A DNA stretch of 64,000 bases, from the NCBI RefSeq assembly GCF_014202495.1, contig NZ_JACHHA010000009.1, forward strand, positions 1-64,000. The letters are read 5' to 3'. Each line of letters begins with the position of its first letter. The first letter of the stretch is position 1. A program made the translations under genes and the position numbers. The notes under the pieces were generated by a model. It saw only the letters and a program-made list of their open reading frames with translations, was not told the origin of the DNA and ran no database searches. This document shows positions 35,894 through 45,579 of this stretch, in pieces. Origin of the DNA: Cerasibacillus quisquiliarum. GTDB lineage: Bacteria; Bacillota; Bacilli; Bacillales; Amphibacillaceae.

Positions 35894-37309
35894 ATGCGTA
35901 CATTATATGTTCGGATTATGATGACGACGATGATGATTATGATTATGAGTGCGCTCATTTCATTTATAGTGGCAAATACGTATTATCATCATTTCTTAAA
36001 ACAAGAAAATGATGAGAAAATCACTGAGATTGCAAAAAATGTCGTTGAAATTTATGAAGAAAGTGACTTTACAGATATAGGTGATTATTTATCGACGTTA
36101 ACCGTGCTAGGGTATCAGTTTTATTTAGTTGACCAGCGTGGTAATAGTGAGCTATTTGGTGCTTCCTTTAGAAAGTATAATATTGACCACGGAACAGTAG
36201 AAAGCGTTTTAGCAGGCAATACGTATCATGGCATAAGGGATAATCCGAGAAAATTATTTGTGACGGGCTTCTTTGATAATGAATTGTTAAATACAATCGG
36301 TATACCTGTGGAAAGAAACGGGGAAAAGCTTGCTTTATTCGTTCGTCCAAATACAGTTCAACAGTTTGGTGAGATGCGTATTTTCCTAGCTGTTTCTATA
36401 GTGGTCATGCTCGTTGTTAGTTTCTTGTTTATTGTTATTAGTACATCTTTTATCGTACGCCCAATCAAGAAATTAACAGAAGCAACGAAAAAGATTGCAG
36501 CTGGGAACTATCATTTGAAATTGGATGTCCATCGTCGTGATGAGATTGGCAGGTTGGCGAATCACTTTTCTAAAATGAGTCAAAGTCTAGCCGAGACTGA
36601 ACAGAGTCGTCAGGAATTCGTTTCGAATGTATCACATGAAATTCAATCACCTCTCACTTCGATTCAAGGATTTTCCCAAGCGTTACGAGAACATGATATA
36701 CCTGAAGACATGCGTCAACATTATTTGTCAATTATTGAAAAAGAAAGCAAACGTCTTTCATCATTAAGTAAACAATTATTGACTTTATCGTTTTTGAATA
36801 AAGGTTTGGATGACGAAGCAATACAACCATTCGATATTGCTAAGCAATTACGAGAAGTTGTCTCTTCTACTGAATATCAATGGCGTCAAAAGGAAATCAC
36901 GATTGAATTGGATATTTCATCTTCTACCGTTACTGGTTATCCGCAATTAATGGAACTCGTATGGATGAACTTAGTGACGAATGCTATCCGCTATACGGAT
37001 AGTCAGGGAATCATTACATTGACGACAAAGCAAAATCAGACAACTGTCATTGTGACCGTTGAAGATACAGGAATCGGTATAAGTAAGGAACATCTGCCAC
37101 ATTTATTTGAACGATTTTATAAAGTAGATAAAGCAAGGACCCGTACAGATAATAGCACTGGATTAGGACTTGCCATTGTGAAAGAAATTATCGAATTACA
37201 CGAAGGAACGATTATGGTTGAAAGTGAACGTGGAGAAGGAACCATCTTCCAAGTAACGATTCCAAAAGTTTTTTCTCCATCTCAAGACGGACATCCTGTC
37301 GACCGATAG
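35894..37309 (+). CDS. hssS: Sensor histidine kinase, HssS-like
   Basis: 471 residues. TM1 about 9-30, an extracellular sensor of about 130 residues, TM2 about 162-184, HAMP, HisKA with NVSHEIQSPLTSIQGF, and HATPase with N box NLVTNAIRYT, DTGIGI and GLGLAIVKEI. RTLYVRI at the start and LFVTGFFDNELLNTIGI in the sensor match what I remember of HssS, which senses excess haem. Assignment to haem is inferred. Confidence 0.8.
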   Translation: MRTLYVRIMMTTMMIMIMSALISFIVANTYYHHFLKQENDEKITEIAKNVVEIYEESDFTDIGDYLSTLTVLGYQFYLVDQRGNSELFGASFRKYNIDHGTVESVLAGNTYHGIRDNPRKLFVTGFFDNELLNTIGIPVERNGEKLALFVRPNTVQQFGEMRIFLAVSIVVMLVVSFLFIVISTSFIVRPIKKLTEATKKIAAGNYHLKLDVHRRDEIGRLANHFSKMSQSLAETEQSRQEFVSNVSHEIQSPLTSIQGFSQALREHDIPEDMRQHYLSIIEKESKRLSSLSKQLLTLSFLNKGLDDEAIQPFDIAKQLREVVSSTEYQWRQKEITIELDISSSTVTGYPQLMELVWMNLVTNAIRYTDSQGIITLTTKQNQTTVIVTVEDTGIGISKEHLPHLFERFYKVDKARTRTDNSTGLGLAIVKEIIELHEGTIMVESERGEGTIFQVTIPKVFSPSQDGHPVDR

Positions 37310-37378
37310 ACTGTGTCAATATTGGAAACAATGTGTTAATATATGGATTAATTCATATAGAAGCGAGGAGGTGTGTGG

Positions 37379-38446
37379 ATGCAGCTTGAAAATGTCTGGG
37401 AAAAGATTGATCAGCTATTAACAAAAGTTAACTTTGACGATATATGGAAAGGCTTTCGTAGTTGTCCTTTTGCACTTTATGATGATGAACATGTTGTTAT
37501 AAATAATCAAATCAGTCCAATCAATCATCAATTTGTCGCTCATACAGTGATTGATTATGAAGGTGAAAAAATAGCCATTTGGCATATCACTTCCGAAGAT
37601 ATGAAATCGCTGGATGTACTCGCTTCCAATATCGTTCATGAAATGTTTCATGCATTTCAACAAGAGCAGCAAGAAAAGCGATTTCCAAATGATTTAAAAG
37701 GGTTAAATAAACCAAAGAAAGTTTCATATTATTATATGAAATATCAAGAAGGTCAACACTTAAAAGAAGCTCTAGAGATGGCAGATTCTGAAAAGAAGTA
37801 TAAGCAGTTACTCCATATTTTAGCATTACGCGAAAGGCGGTTGCTTCAATTTAAGTCCGCAACGACATACGAATTGGCTATTGAAACGGTTGAGGGAACA
37901 GCGGAGTATGTTGGCCTGATGTCACTAAAACAATTAAATGAATCAACATATGAACAACGGCTTAATCAATATAAAAATAATTTAACCGATAAACAACTAT
38001 TATTTGATCCGAGAAGATATGCCTATTATTATGGTTCTTTATTATTAATTTTATTGAATCAACTCAATATACCTTTTAATCAACGAATTAGAAATGAAGA
38101 GAGAACGATATTTGAATCTCTTTTAGAGTCCATTCAAGAGCGTGTGACGGTAGATAAACTTATAACAGATAAAGAAATAGAGTGTGAGCTTTATAACAAC
38201 ATAGAGATGTTAAGGGAAAAATTTACTGAATTTAACCAAAATAAGACAAGAAAACAGACTGGTTTATACAAAATCATCGGATATGATCCGATGAATATGT
38301 ATAAAATGAATACATTTATTTTACATGAGCATTTTGTGCGTTTACGAGATAGAAAATCTGAAAAGAATTTGTTTTTAAAAGGTCCAGTCATCACAATTTA
38401 TAACCAAGATGAGAGCGATGTCATAGGCTTTTTAACACAATATTAA
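37379..38446 (+). CDS. HExxH-motif protein, unknown (possible metallopeptidase)
   Basis: 355 residues from ATG 37379 with GAGGAGGTG 6 bases upstream. Around residues 87-96 is VHEMFHAFQQE, an HExxH zinc-peptidase motif in a helix, and about 75 residues later ETVEGTAEYVG could supply the third ligand Glu as in gluzincins. No signal peptide, so a cytoplasmic protein. The remainder is helical and charged. I do not recognise the family. It is followed 16 bases later by the S9 peptidase gene, which suggests a shared transcript. Confidence 0.65.
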   Translation: MQLENVWEKIDQLLTKVNFDDIWKGFRSCPFALYDDEHVVINNQISPINHQFVAHTVIDYEGEKIAIWHITSEDMKSLDVLASNIVHEMFHAFQQEQQEKRFPNDLKGLNKPKKVSYYYMKYQEGQHLKEALEMADSEKKYKQLLHILALRERRLLQFKSATTYELAIETVEGTAEYVGLMSLKQLNESTYEQRLNQYKNNLTDKQLLFDPRRYAYYYGSLLLILLNQLNIPFNQRIRNEERTIFESLLESIQERVTVDKLITDKEIECELYNNIEMLREKFTEFNQNKTRKQTGLYKIIGYDPMNMYKMNTFILHEHFVRLRDRKSEKNLFLKGPVITIYNQDESDVIGFLTQY

Positions 38447-38462
38447 AAAGGAGTGTTTGTTT

Positions 38463-40253
38463 ATGATAAAGTTTCCACGTCCTACAGTAGAGCAATTTTT
38501 TCGTACATATGTGATTACGAATTTTAAAGTAAGTGAAGATGAGAAGAAACTCATATTTAGTTCAAATTTAAACGGAAAAATGAATCTATGGGCAATGGAT
38601 TTACCGAATACTTTTCCGTATTTATTTGCTCATCATGATGAAGCGTGTAATGATATTCATTTCGATCCAGAAAATCGTTATATTCTTACTGGATTTGATC
38701 GTGATGGTGATGAGAACTTTCAAATTTATGCATTACCGTTTGGAGGCGGTTTACCACAACCACTCATCACAGGAGACGAAACGGAAAAATATTATCTCGC
38801 TCATTTAACGAATGATGGGAATCGCATTTATTATATGACATCAAAAGATAATCCTCATTATTTCAATACCGTTGTACGTGATTTGGAAAAAGGTACCGAT
38901 AAAATAATTAACGTTGGTGAAACAACACCGACTTATTTAATGGCTGTGTCGGAAGCAGAGGCCGCTTTTGTTTATTCACAAATGTTCGCAAATACGTATA
39001 TCACATCATTTGTTCAAGTTGGCAATGCACGTTATCATTTAACGCCAGATCCTTCAAAGGTACATGTTGTGCTTTCACCTATATTTGTTGATGAGAATAC
39101 GATTTATTTTATCACGAATTATGAAAGTGATTACCATTATTTGGCGAAATTTTCGATTGATACACAACAATTTTCAAAAGTCTATGAAATGGAAGAAGAA
39201 AGTATTGGTGATTTAGAATGGCATAAAGAAAGCAACACATTATACATGGTGACAGAGAAAGGGGTCATTGATCAACTTTATCGCTTCTCACTTGATACTG
39301 AAAAAGTTGAAAAGCTAAGTATGCCGATTGATATTATTGAACAGTTACAAGTGACGAAATCAGGTCATCTGTATGTTTTAGGTAGAAGTGCGACTGTACC
39401 GTTCAATATTTTTCAATCAAATGATGGATTAGAATGGAAACAATTAACCGATAACCGTGTATTAGGTATAACAAGTGATGATATGGTAGAACCAGAAGTT
39501 ATAACGTATCAATCTTTCGATCAGATGGAAATTGAAGCACTTCTTTATCGGGCAAAACCTGAACATGACAATGGGTGTATGATTTTTTGGCCACATGGTG
39601 GACCACAAGCTGCAGAGAGAAAGCAGTTCAGAGCGATGTTTCAATGTTTTTTAAATCGTGGTTATTCCATTTTTGCGCCTAATTTCCGTGGAAGTACCGG
39701 TTATGGAACAACATTTGTCAAACTTGTCGAACGTGATTGGGGTGACGGTCCACGTCGTGACTGTGTAGCAGGCATTGAATGGTTAATTGCTAATAATTTA
39801 ACTTCAAAAGATAAATTGTTCTTAATAGGTGGTAGCTTTGGCGGTTATATGGCCCTTTTATTACACGGGCGACATCCTGAATATTTTAAAGCAGTTGTTG
39901 ATATTTTTGGTCCGTCGAATTTATTCAGCTTTGTAAATTCTGTACCTGAACATTGGAAGCCAATTATGGAGCGTTGGATAGGTGATCCAGAACGTGATAA
40001 AGAAAGATTTATTAAAGATTCCCCAGATACGTACTTAGATACAATGACAAAGCCGATGCTTGTCATTCAAGGAGCGAATGATCCACGTGTTGTGAAAGCA
40101 GAATCGGATCAGATTGTAAAGAAGTTAAGAGAAAAGAAACGTGAAGTAGAATATCTTGTGTTGGAAGATGAAGGACATGGATTTTCAAAGAAGGAAAATG
40201 AAATAAAAGTATATAAACATATGCTACAATTTTTAGAGAAACATCAAGGTTAA
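38463..40253 (+). CDS. S9 family prolyl-oligopeptidase-like serine peptidase
   Basis: 596 residues from ATG 38463 with AAGGAG 9 bases upstream. N-terminal beta-propeller (to about 330) with repeated DPENRYILTGFDRDGDE-type blades, then an alpha/beta-hydrolase domain with oxyanion/GGPQAAERKQF segment, nucleophile in GGSFGGYMA, Asp in GANDPRV and His in DEGHGF. Cytoplasmic acylaminoacyl or dipeptidyl peptidase is likely; the substrate is not known. Confidence 0.88.
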   Translation: MIKFPRPTVEQFFRTYVITNFKVSEDEKKLIFSSNLNGKMNLWAMDLPNTFPYLFAHHDEACNDIHFDPENRYILTGFDRDGDENFQIYALPFGGGLPQPLITGDETEKYYLAHLTNDGNRIYYMTSKDNPHYFNTVVRDLEKGTDKIINVGETTPTYLMAVSEAEAAFVYSQMFANTYITSFVQVGNARYHLTPDPSKVHVVLSPIFVDENTIYFITNYESDYHYLAKFSIDTQQFSKVYEMEEESIGDLEWHKESNTLYMVTEKGVIDQLYRFSLDTEKVEKLSMPIDIIEQLQVTKSGHLYVLGRSATVPFNIFQSNDGLEWKQLTDNRVLGITSDDMVEPEVITYQSFDQMEIEALLYRAKPEHDNGCMIFWPHGGPQAAERKQFRAMFQCFLNRGYSIFAPNFRGSTGYGTTFVKLVERDWGDGPRRDCVAGIEWLIANNLTSKDKLFLIGGSFGGYMALLLHGRHPEYFKAVVDIFGPSNLFSFVNSVPEHWKPIMERWIGDPERDKERFIKDSPDTYLDTMTKPMLVIQGANDPRVVKAESDQIVKKLREKKREVEYLVLEDEGHGFSKKENEIKVYKHMLQFLEKHQG

Positions 40254-40270
40254 TAAAGTTAAGCATAAAC

Positions 40271-40316
40271 CCCCTATAGAGTAGAACTTTCACATTCTAC
40301 TTTATAGGGCTTTTTT
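40271..40316 (+). terminator. Terminator of the peptidase unit
   Basis: CCCTATA/TATAGGG outer stem with GTAGAA/TTCTAC inner stem, followed by T6. Confidence 0.85.
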
Positions 40317-40385
40317 AATAGGCATGTATAACTTTTTCTCTAATACAAAAACTAAGGTGCAAATATTTTCATTGGTGGTGCGGAA

Positions 40386-41897
40386 GTGAGTTTTTTTCGT
40401 AGGAGAAGACGTATTGAACAGAAACAACAACCATCGAAACCGGTGACGTTAAAATCGCCTCAATCATTAGATGAAGTACAACAATGGATTAACAAGTATT
40501 TTGGCGAGCCATCGGACATGATTTTTCGCAATGTTGGTATCGGAAATGATAATAAATATAAAGGTTTGCTCGTTTTTATTCAAGATATTACGAATCAAGA
40601 CTATATTTCTGAACAGATTATTAAACCGTTAAAGTCATTTTCTCAGCCAGCGGATGGTACGTCTCCTATTGATTATTTAAAAGATACCATCCTTAGTACA
40701 GGCGATATTTTAGTTTCAAGTGATTTTACGACGCTTTTTGATGATTTATTAATGGGGAAAGCTCTATTATTTATCGAAGGACAAAAGCAAGCATTTTCTA
40801 TAGCTGTTGATGATTGGAAAGGAAGACAAGTCGAACAACCTTCTGCACAGACAGTCGTCAGAGGTCCACGTGAAAGTTTTACTGAAAATATCAATACAAA
40901 TAAAGCATTGATTCGTAAGCGAATAAGGAGTCAAGATTTACAAATAAAATCGAGACGTTTAGGTAAGTATACGCAAACAGAGATAAGCATTATTTATTTA
41001 AAAGGAGTTGCGGATGATGATGTTGTAAAGGAAGTGGAGAAGAGAATTGATAAGATTCAACTCGATGGGATTAGTGGAAGTAATCAAATAGAAGAATTAA
41101 TTCAGGATGGCAAATTTTCTCCGTTTCCTACTATAGATAATACAGAGCGACCAGATATTACAGCGGCTTCACTATTAGAGGGTAAAGTTATTATTTTAGT
41201 TAACGGGACACCTTTTGTCTTAATAGCCCCTGTTGTGTTTATGCATTTTTTTCAAACAGCGGAAGATTATTATGCTCGGTTTTATTTAGCTAGTGCCATT
41301 CGTTTCTTACGTGTATTATCTGTCATGATCACCTTATTAGCCCCGTCTATTTATATTGCTTTAACGACTTTCCATCAAGAAATGCTTCCGACAAGGTTAT
41401 TAACGAATTTAGCTGCACAAAGAGAAGGCGTTCCGTTTCCTGCATTTGTCGAAGCCGTAATGATGGAAGTGACTTTTGAAATCTTAAGAGAAGCTGGCAT
41501 ACGGATGCCGAGGGCTGTTGGTCAAGCTGTATCAGTTGTTGGTGCTATTGTCATTGGGCAAGCAGCTGTTGAAGCTGGAATTGTCTCAGCAGCAATGGTC
41601 ATTGTCGTATCTATTACAGCTATCTCTAGCTTTGTAATACCGAGTTATAGTATTGCAAACTCCATTCGACTTCTCCGTTTTCCGATGATGATTTTCGCTG
41701 GTAGTTTTGGTTTCTTTGGTGTGATGCTCGCTTTATTCGCTTTAACGATTCATCTTTGTAGTTTGAAATCATTTGGCATCTCATATATGGCTCCGCTTTC
41801 TCCTTTTCACTTACGCGATCAACGTGACACGTTTATTAGAACGATTAAATCATACTTTTCATCAAAAGGGGAAACACTAGAAAAAAGTAGAAAGTAA
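40386..41897 (+). CDS. Spore germination receptor subunit A (GerA family)
   Basis: 503 residues from GTG 40386. A large N-terminal hydrophilic domain (to about 290), then several membrane helices with the conserved segment APSIYIALTTFHQEMLPTRL and PFPAFVEAVMMEVTFEILRE, diagnostic of GerAA-type proteins, and a short hydrophilic tail. It forms the inner spore-membrane germinant receptor with the B and C subunits encoded downstream. A TGTATA-N17-AAAACTA pair upstream (near 40325) is a weak sigma-G-like match. Confidence 0.93.
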   Translation: MSFFRRRRRIEQKQQPSKPVTLKSPQSLDEVQQWINKYFGEPSDMIFRNVGIGNDNKYKGLLVFIQDITNQDYISEQIIKPLKSFSQPADGTSPIDYLKDTILSTGDILVSSDFTTLFDDLLMGKALLFIEGQKQAFSIAVDDWKGRQVEQPSAQTVVRGPRESFTENINTNKALIRKRIRSQDLQIKSRRLGKYTQTEISIIYLKGVADDDVVKEVEKRIDKIQLDGISGSNQIEELIQDGKFSPFPTIDNTERPDITAASLLEGKVIILVNGTPFVLIAPVVFMHFFQTAEDYYARFYLASAIRFLRVLSVMITLLAPSIYIALTTFHQEMLPTRLLTNLAAQREGVPFPAFVEAVMMEVTFEILREAGIRMPRAVGQAVSVVGAIVIGQAAVEAGIVSAAMVIVVSITAISSFVIPSYSIANSIRLLRFPMMIFAGSFGFFGVMLALFALTIHLCSLKSFGISYMAPLSPFHLRDQRDTFIRTIKSYFSSKGETLEKSRK

Positions 41898-41918
41898 GTC
41901 AATAAGGGGTTATTGCGT

Positions 41919-43115
41919 ATGAAACGCTTGTTGATCGGATTGTTTATTATATTACTATTAACGGGCTGTTGGAATAGAAGAGAATTAAATGAAATTGCGA
42001 TCACATATGGTCTTGGGATTGATAAGGATGGCGATGATTTTGTTGTAACGGCGCAAGTGATTAACCCTGAACAAGTTTCAGGTCAGAAAGGTGGAGAAGC
42101 TAGTGGAACGCGTTCTCCGGTTATCTTACATGAAGAAAGAGATAAAACGGTTTTAGGTGCTATTCGCAAACTTTCTCGGACTGCATCAAGGAAAATATAT
42201 GTTGCTCATTTATATATATTAGTATTTGGTGAGGAATTCGCTAAAGCAGGAATCGGTGATGCATTGGACTTAATCGTTCGTGATCAAGAATTTCGTACGG
42301 ACTTCTATGTGTTTATCGCAAAAGGGAGTACCGCCAAAGACATACTGGCAACGGCCACCCCTTTTTCTGTATCTCCAGCACAAGAAATATATGATCGACT
42401 ACACTATTCAAACCGTCACTATAATCCGACGAAGGCGACGGGTATTAGAGAATTATTAACGAATACATCTGCAGAAGGGATAGAGCCAGTCGTTCAAAGT
42501 TTATTATACAAAAAATCTGATGTTGAACCCGTTCAGCAAATAGGGAGTGGCCCTGTCCCAGAACCCCCTCTTCCAACAGGCAATATAGCGGTACTTGAAC
42601 GAGATCAATTAGTCGGTTGGTTAAATGAAACGCAAGCAGATACTTATAATACAGTGACGAATAATATTAAACATGCAGTGAGTCAGTTTCTTTGTGATGA
42701 AGATCAATATGGAGCGATAGAGTCTACGAATGTCAAGGCGACATTAAAACCAGAGTATCAAGTGACTCCAAAAATGAATATCGACATTAAATTAACTGGA
42801 AAGATAAATGAGTTAGATTGTGAACAATTTACGACAACACCTCAAAAGATTCGAGAGTTAGAGAATATTATTTCTAAATATTTAGAAGAGATGCACACGA
42901 GCAACATAAAAAAAGTACAAGAAGACATCGGTGTAGATATATTTGGCTTTGGCCGTGAGTTTTTTCGAAAAAAACCACAAATCTGGAAACAACTTAAAAA
43001 CAACTGGTCAGAAACATTCAGCCAGTTAGAAGTCGATATCAATGTTAAAGTTCGTATTACAGGTACAAGTACGACTGATGACTCCTATTTAAAACGTTTA
43101 AGGAAGGGAAAATAA
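41919..43115 (+). CDS. Spore germination lipoprotein subunit C (GerC family)
   Basis: 398 residues from ATG 41919 (AAGGGG RBS). Lipoprotein signal with LLLTGCW, the typical lipobox of Ger(x)C, then NRRELNEIAITYGLGIDK, a well conserved family start. The rest is the three-domain GerBC-like ectodomain. Second gene of the receptor operon. Confidence 0.93.
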   Translation: MKRLLIGLFIILLLTGCWNRRELNEIAITYGLGIDKDGDDFVVTAQVINPEQVSGQKGGEASGTRSPVILHEERDKTVLGAIRKLSRTASRKIYVAHLYILVFGEEFAKAGIGDALDLIVRDQEFRTDFYVFIAKGSTAKDILATATPFSVSPAQEIYDRLHYSNRHYNPTKATGIRELLTNTSAEGIEPVVQSLLYKKSDVEPVQQIGSGPVPEPPLPTGNIAVLERDQLVGWLNETQADTYNTVTNNIKHAVSQFLCDEDQYGAIESTNVKATLKPEYQVTPKMNIDIKLTGKINELDCEQFTTTPQKIRELENIISKYLEEMHTSNIKKVQEDIGVDIFGFGREFFRKKPQIWKQLKNNWSETFSQLEVDINVKVRITGTSTTDDSYLKRLRKGK

Positions 43116-43121
43116 TAAGAG

Positions 43122-43361
43122 ATGCTTTACATCTTGACATTACTGATTGTTGTATTCGTATTATATATTGATAAAAATACAATAAGACACATAAATGCAA
43201 AAGAAAGAAAAGTATATTTAACGCTCGTACTGTTTTTTATAATATTTAATACGATTGAACAAAATAAGTTATATGTTGATCATTTTGTACTGGTTGAATG
43301 GATGTACAATAAAATTCCTGTTATGAAAAGTGTTTATTCATTTTTAGAAAGTAAAGGATGA
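43122..43361 (+). CDS. Small membrane protein in ger operon, probable D subunit
   Basis: 79 residues with two hydrophobic segments (about 2-17 and 27-44) and a charged linker. Six bases after the C gene and overlapping the B gene by four bases (ATGA), so it is co-translated. Small two-helix D subunits encoded in gerA-type operons are known to tune receptor function; sequence similarity is low, so the assignment rests on size, topology and position. Confidence 0.65.
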   Translation: MLYILTLLIVVFVLYIDKNTIRHINAKERKVYLTLVLFFIIFNTIEQNKLYVDHFVLVEWMYNKIPVMKSVYSFLESKG

Positions 43362-44464
43362 TTTCTTTGGGAACAGAAAAGATTGATTCAAGTCAATTTT
43401 TTATTGTTTCACTTCTTTACACATTAGGAAGTGCTATTATTTTTATTCCACATATTGTTATTAAACATGCCCAGCAAAATGCGTGGATTGCTTCGTTATT
43501 GGCCTTAGCTATTGGTTTACTTCCTTTATGCTTGTATTTTAAAATGAATCAACGGTTCCCTAATAACACATTTATTCAAATTTTAGAAGCAACATTTGGA
43601 AAAATTGGTGGAAAGATTGTAGGGTTCATAACAATTACTGGATTTCACTTATATTTAACTGTCATGACTTTTCGTGATTTTGGTGACTTTGTTTTCATCC
43701 ACTTATTACCAGAAACTCCGCTACATGTTATTTTAATTCTTCTCGTTATTGTTGTCACTTATGCCACTAAAGAAGGGCTTGAGGTTATTGCAAGAGTAGG
43801 GCAGATTCTCGTTCCCATTGTTATTTTTCTTTTCCTATTATCTTGTGTACTATTGTTAGAAAACAGTGATAAGAATAATTTACTCCCTCTCTTAGATGAT
43901 GGATGGAAACCTGTCATTCGAGCTACGATACCTAATATAGGATTTCCTTTTTTAGAAGCCTTTGTATTGCTCATTTTATTTTCTTATGTGAAGCCAAGAG
44001 AGAAGTTGGATAAGTCAATGTTTTTGGGAGTCGCTATTGGTGGTTTTATGATAGTCATAGCCGTTACATTTTCTCTTCTTGTATTCGGTGTAGAGTATTC
44101 ATCTGCAAAAATATACGTTCCTTATTTATTAGGAGCAGAAATCAATATTGCGAATGTGATTCAACGCATTGAGGTCATTATTGCAAGCATATGGATTGTA
44201 TCTATTTTTATAAAAATTTGTATTCTCTTCCTTACAACCGTCATGGGCATTCAACAATTGTTTAATTCTTCTAATTATCGTATTTATGTGTTACCCCTTG
44301 CTTTACTTATTATTCCTTTGTCAATGATGGTCATGCCAAATATGAGCTATTGGGCTATTATAGAAAATCTTTGGCCATTTTATGCAGCATTATTTGCTGT
44401 ATGTTTACCTGTTGTTGTATTGATTGTCAGTTCCTTCAAGAGAAAGCAAGGAAAGATAACATAA
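43358..44464 (+). CDS. Spore germination permease subunit B (GerB family)
   Basis: 368 residues with about ten helices throughout, a member of the GerAB endospore-germination permease family (APC superfamily). The start MISLGTEKIDSSQFFIVSLLY and the SAIIFIPHIVIK segment fit the family. It is thought to bind the germinant. Last gene of the A-C-D-B operon. Confidence 0.92.
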   Translation: MISLGTEKIDSSQFFIVSLLYTLGSAIIFIPHIVIKHAQQNAWIASLLALAIGLLPLCLYFKMNQRFPNNTFIQILEATFGKIGGKIVGFITITGFHLYLTVMTFRDFGDFVFIHLLPETPLHVILILLVIVVTYATKEGLEVIARVGQILVPIVIFLFLLSCVLLLENSDKNNLLPLLDDGWKPVIRATIPNIGFPFLEAFVLLILFSYVKPREKLDKSMFLGVAIGGFMIVIAVTFSLLVFGVEYSSAKIYVPYLLGAEINIANVIQRIEVIIASIWIVSIFIKICILFLTTVMGIQQLFNSSNYRIYVLPLALLIIPLSMMVMPNMSYWAIIENLWPFYAALFAVCLPVVVLIVSSFKRKQGKIT

Positions 44465-44514
44465 AAGAGGGATGTTTTTTTCGTCTCCATATAGGGTAAT
44501 GATGTATTGCAAGC

Positions 44515-44572
44515 ATATTAATTGATTGCATACGGATATGGGTATGTACTTAGAGTTACAATCAATTAATAT
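44515..44572. promoter_or_regulatory. Long perfect inverted repeat upstream of peroxiredoxin
   Basis: ATATTAATTGATTG (44515-44528) and CAATCAATTAATAT (44559-44572) are perfect 14-base inverted arms 30 bases apart, with a smaller GCATAC/GTATGT pair between. There is no T run, so a regulator site or leader structure is more likely than a terminator. Confidence 0.5.
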
Positions 44573-44598
44573 TAATCATTAATTAGGAGGCGTTATAA

Positions 44599-45270
44599 AT
44601 GGAAGAGCGCAATCATTTAGTAGAAGAAACAACGGAAGTTAGATCATTACCACGTATCGGTTCAAAGGCACCGCAATTTGAGGCTTTAACAACTCATGGC
44701 ACACTTAAACTATCAGATTATAAAGGAAGCTGGTTAATTTTATTCTCTCATCCTGCTGACTTTACACCTGTATGTACGACAGAATTCGTCGGTTTTCAAA
44801 AAATCTATCCAGAATTACGTAAAATGAATACTGAGTTACTAGGCTTAAGTATCGATAGTGTACACTCGCATATTGCTTGGGTACGTAATATTAAAGAAAA
44901 TTTCGGCGTCGATATTGAATTCCCTGTTATCGCAGATTTAAACAAAGATGTTGCTGAAAAATATGGAATGATTATGCCTGAAGAAAGTTCAACTGAAGCT
45001 TCACGTGCTGTATTCGTCATAGATCCAGACCAAGTTGTACGTGCTATTATTTATTACCCACTATCAACTGGACGGAATATGGATGAAATGATTAGACTCG
45101 TTACAGCATTACAAGCAACAGACGAACATCAAATCGCTACACCAGCTGATTGGAGAAAAGGTGATAAAGTCATTGTACCACCAGCTGCAACAACAGAGTT
45201 AGCAGAAGAAAGAGTAAATGATGATAGCTTAGAATGTGTCGATTGGTATTTCTGTAAAAAAGAACTATAA
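44599..45270 (+). CDS. Peroxiredoxin (Prx6/AhpC-TSA family)
   Basis: 223 residues. The peroxidatic Cys lies in HPADFTPVCTTEF; the second conserved region is VFVIDPDQVVRAI and STGRNMDEMIR, as in Prx6-type enzymes with an extended C-terminal domain. Two further Cys in ECVDWYFCKK close to the end could resolve the sulfenic acid. It reduces peroxides in the cytoplasm. AGGAGG RBS; a regulator gene follows 15 bases later. Confidence 0.9.
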   Translation: MEERNHLVEETTEVRSLPRIGSKAPQFEALTTHGTLKLSDYKGSWLILFSHPADFTPVCTTEFVGFQKIYPELRKMNTELLGLSIDSVHSHIAWVRNIKENFGVDIEFPVIADLNKDVAEKYGMIMPEESSTEASRAVFVIDPDQVVRAIIYYPLSTGRNMDEMIRLVTALQATDEHQIATPADWRKGDKVIVPPAATTELAEERVNDDSLECVDWYFCKKEL

Positions 45271-45285
45271 GAAGAGGCGATAACA

Positions 45286-45498
45286 ATGGCTTGTGTAAAT
45301 GATACACAACTTAGTGGAACGGATAAAAAAATCCTAGCCGTTATTAAGAATAAAGCACTTTCGACTGAGAAAATTGCTGAAGAAGTGGGTCTCCCTTTAT
45401 TTAAAGTTCGCAGTCGCTTACGTGAATTAAAAAGCAACGGTTACATTATAGAAAAAGATTCACTGTACCAAGTAAATCCAACAGTTAATGAAGAATAG
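45286..45498 (+). CDS. Small winged-helix DNA-binding protein
   Basis: 70 residues. The sequence ILAVIKNKALSTEKIAEEVG plus LFKVRSRLRELKSNGYI is a helix-turn-helix with a following beta wing. A single Cys at position 3 is too little to claim redox sensing. Co-transcribed with the peroxiredoxin, so it may be the local regulator. Confidence 0.72.
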   Translation: MACVNDTQLSGTDKKILAVIKNKALSTEKIAEEVGLPLFKVRSRLRELKSNGYIIEKDSLYQVNPTVNEE

Positions 45499-45515
45499 AT
45501 GAGAGTCTCATTGTC

Positions 45516-45554
45516 AAGAGGTTGCACTGGCGTTTCAATGTGCAACCTCTTTTT
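45516..45554 (+). terminator. Terminator of the peroxiredoxin unit
   Basis: GAGGTTGCA pairs with TGCAACCTC (45518-45526 with 45541-45549), then T5. Confidence 0.85.
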
Positions 45555-45579
45555 ATCGTTAGAGTTGGACTTTAATACA

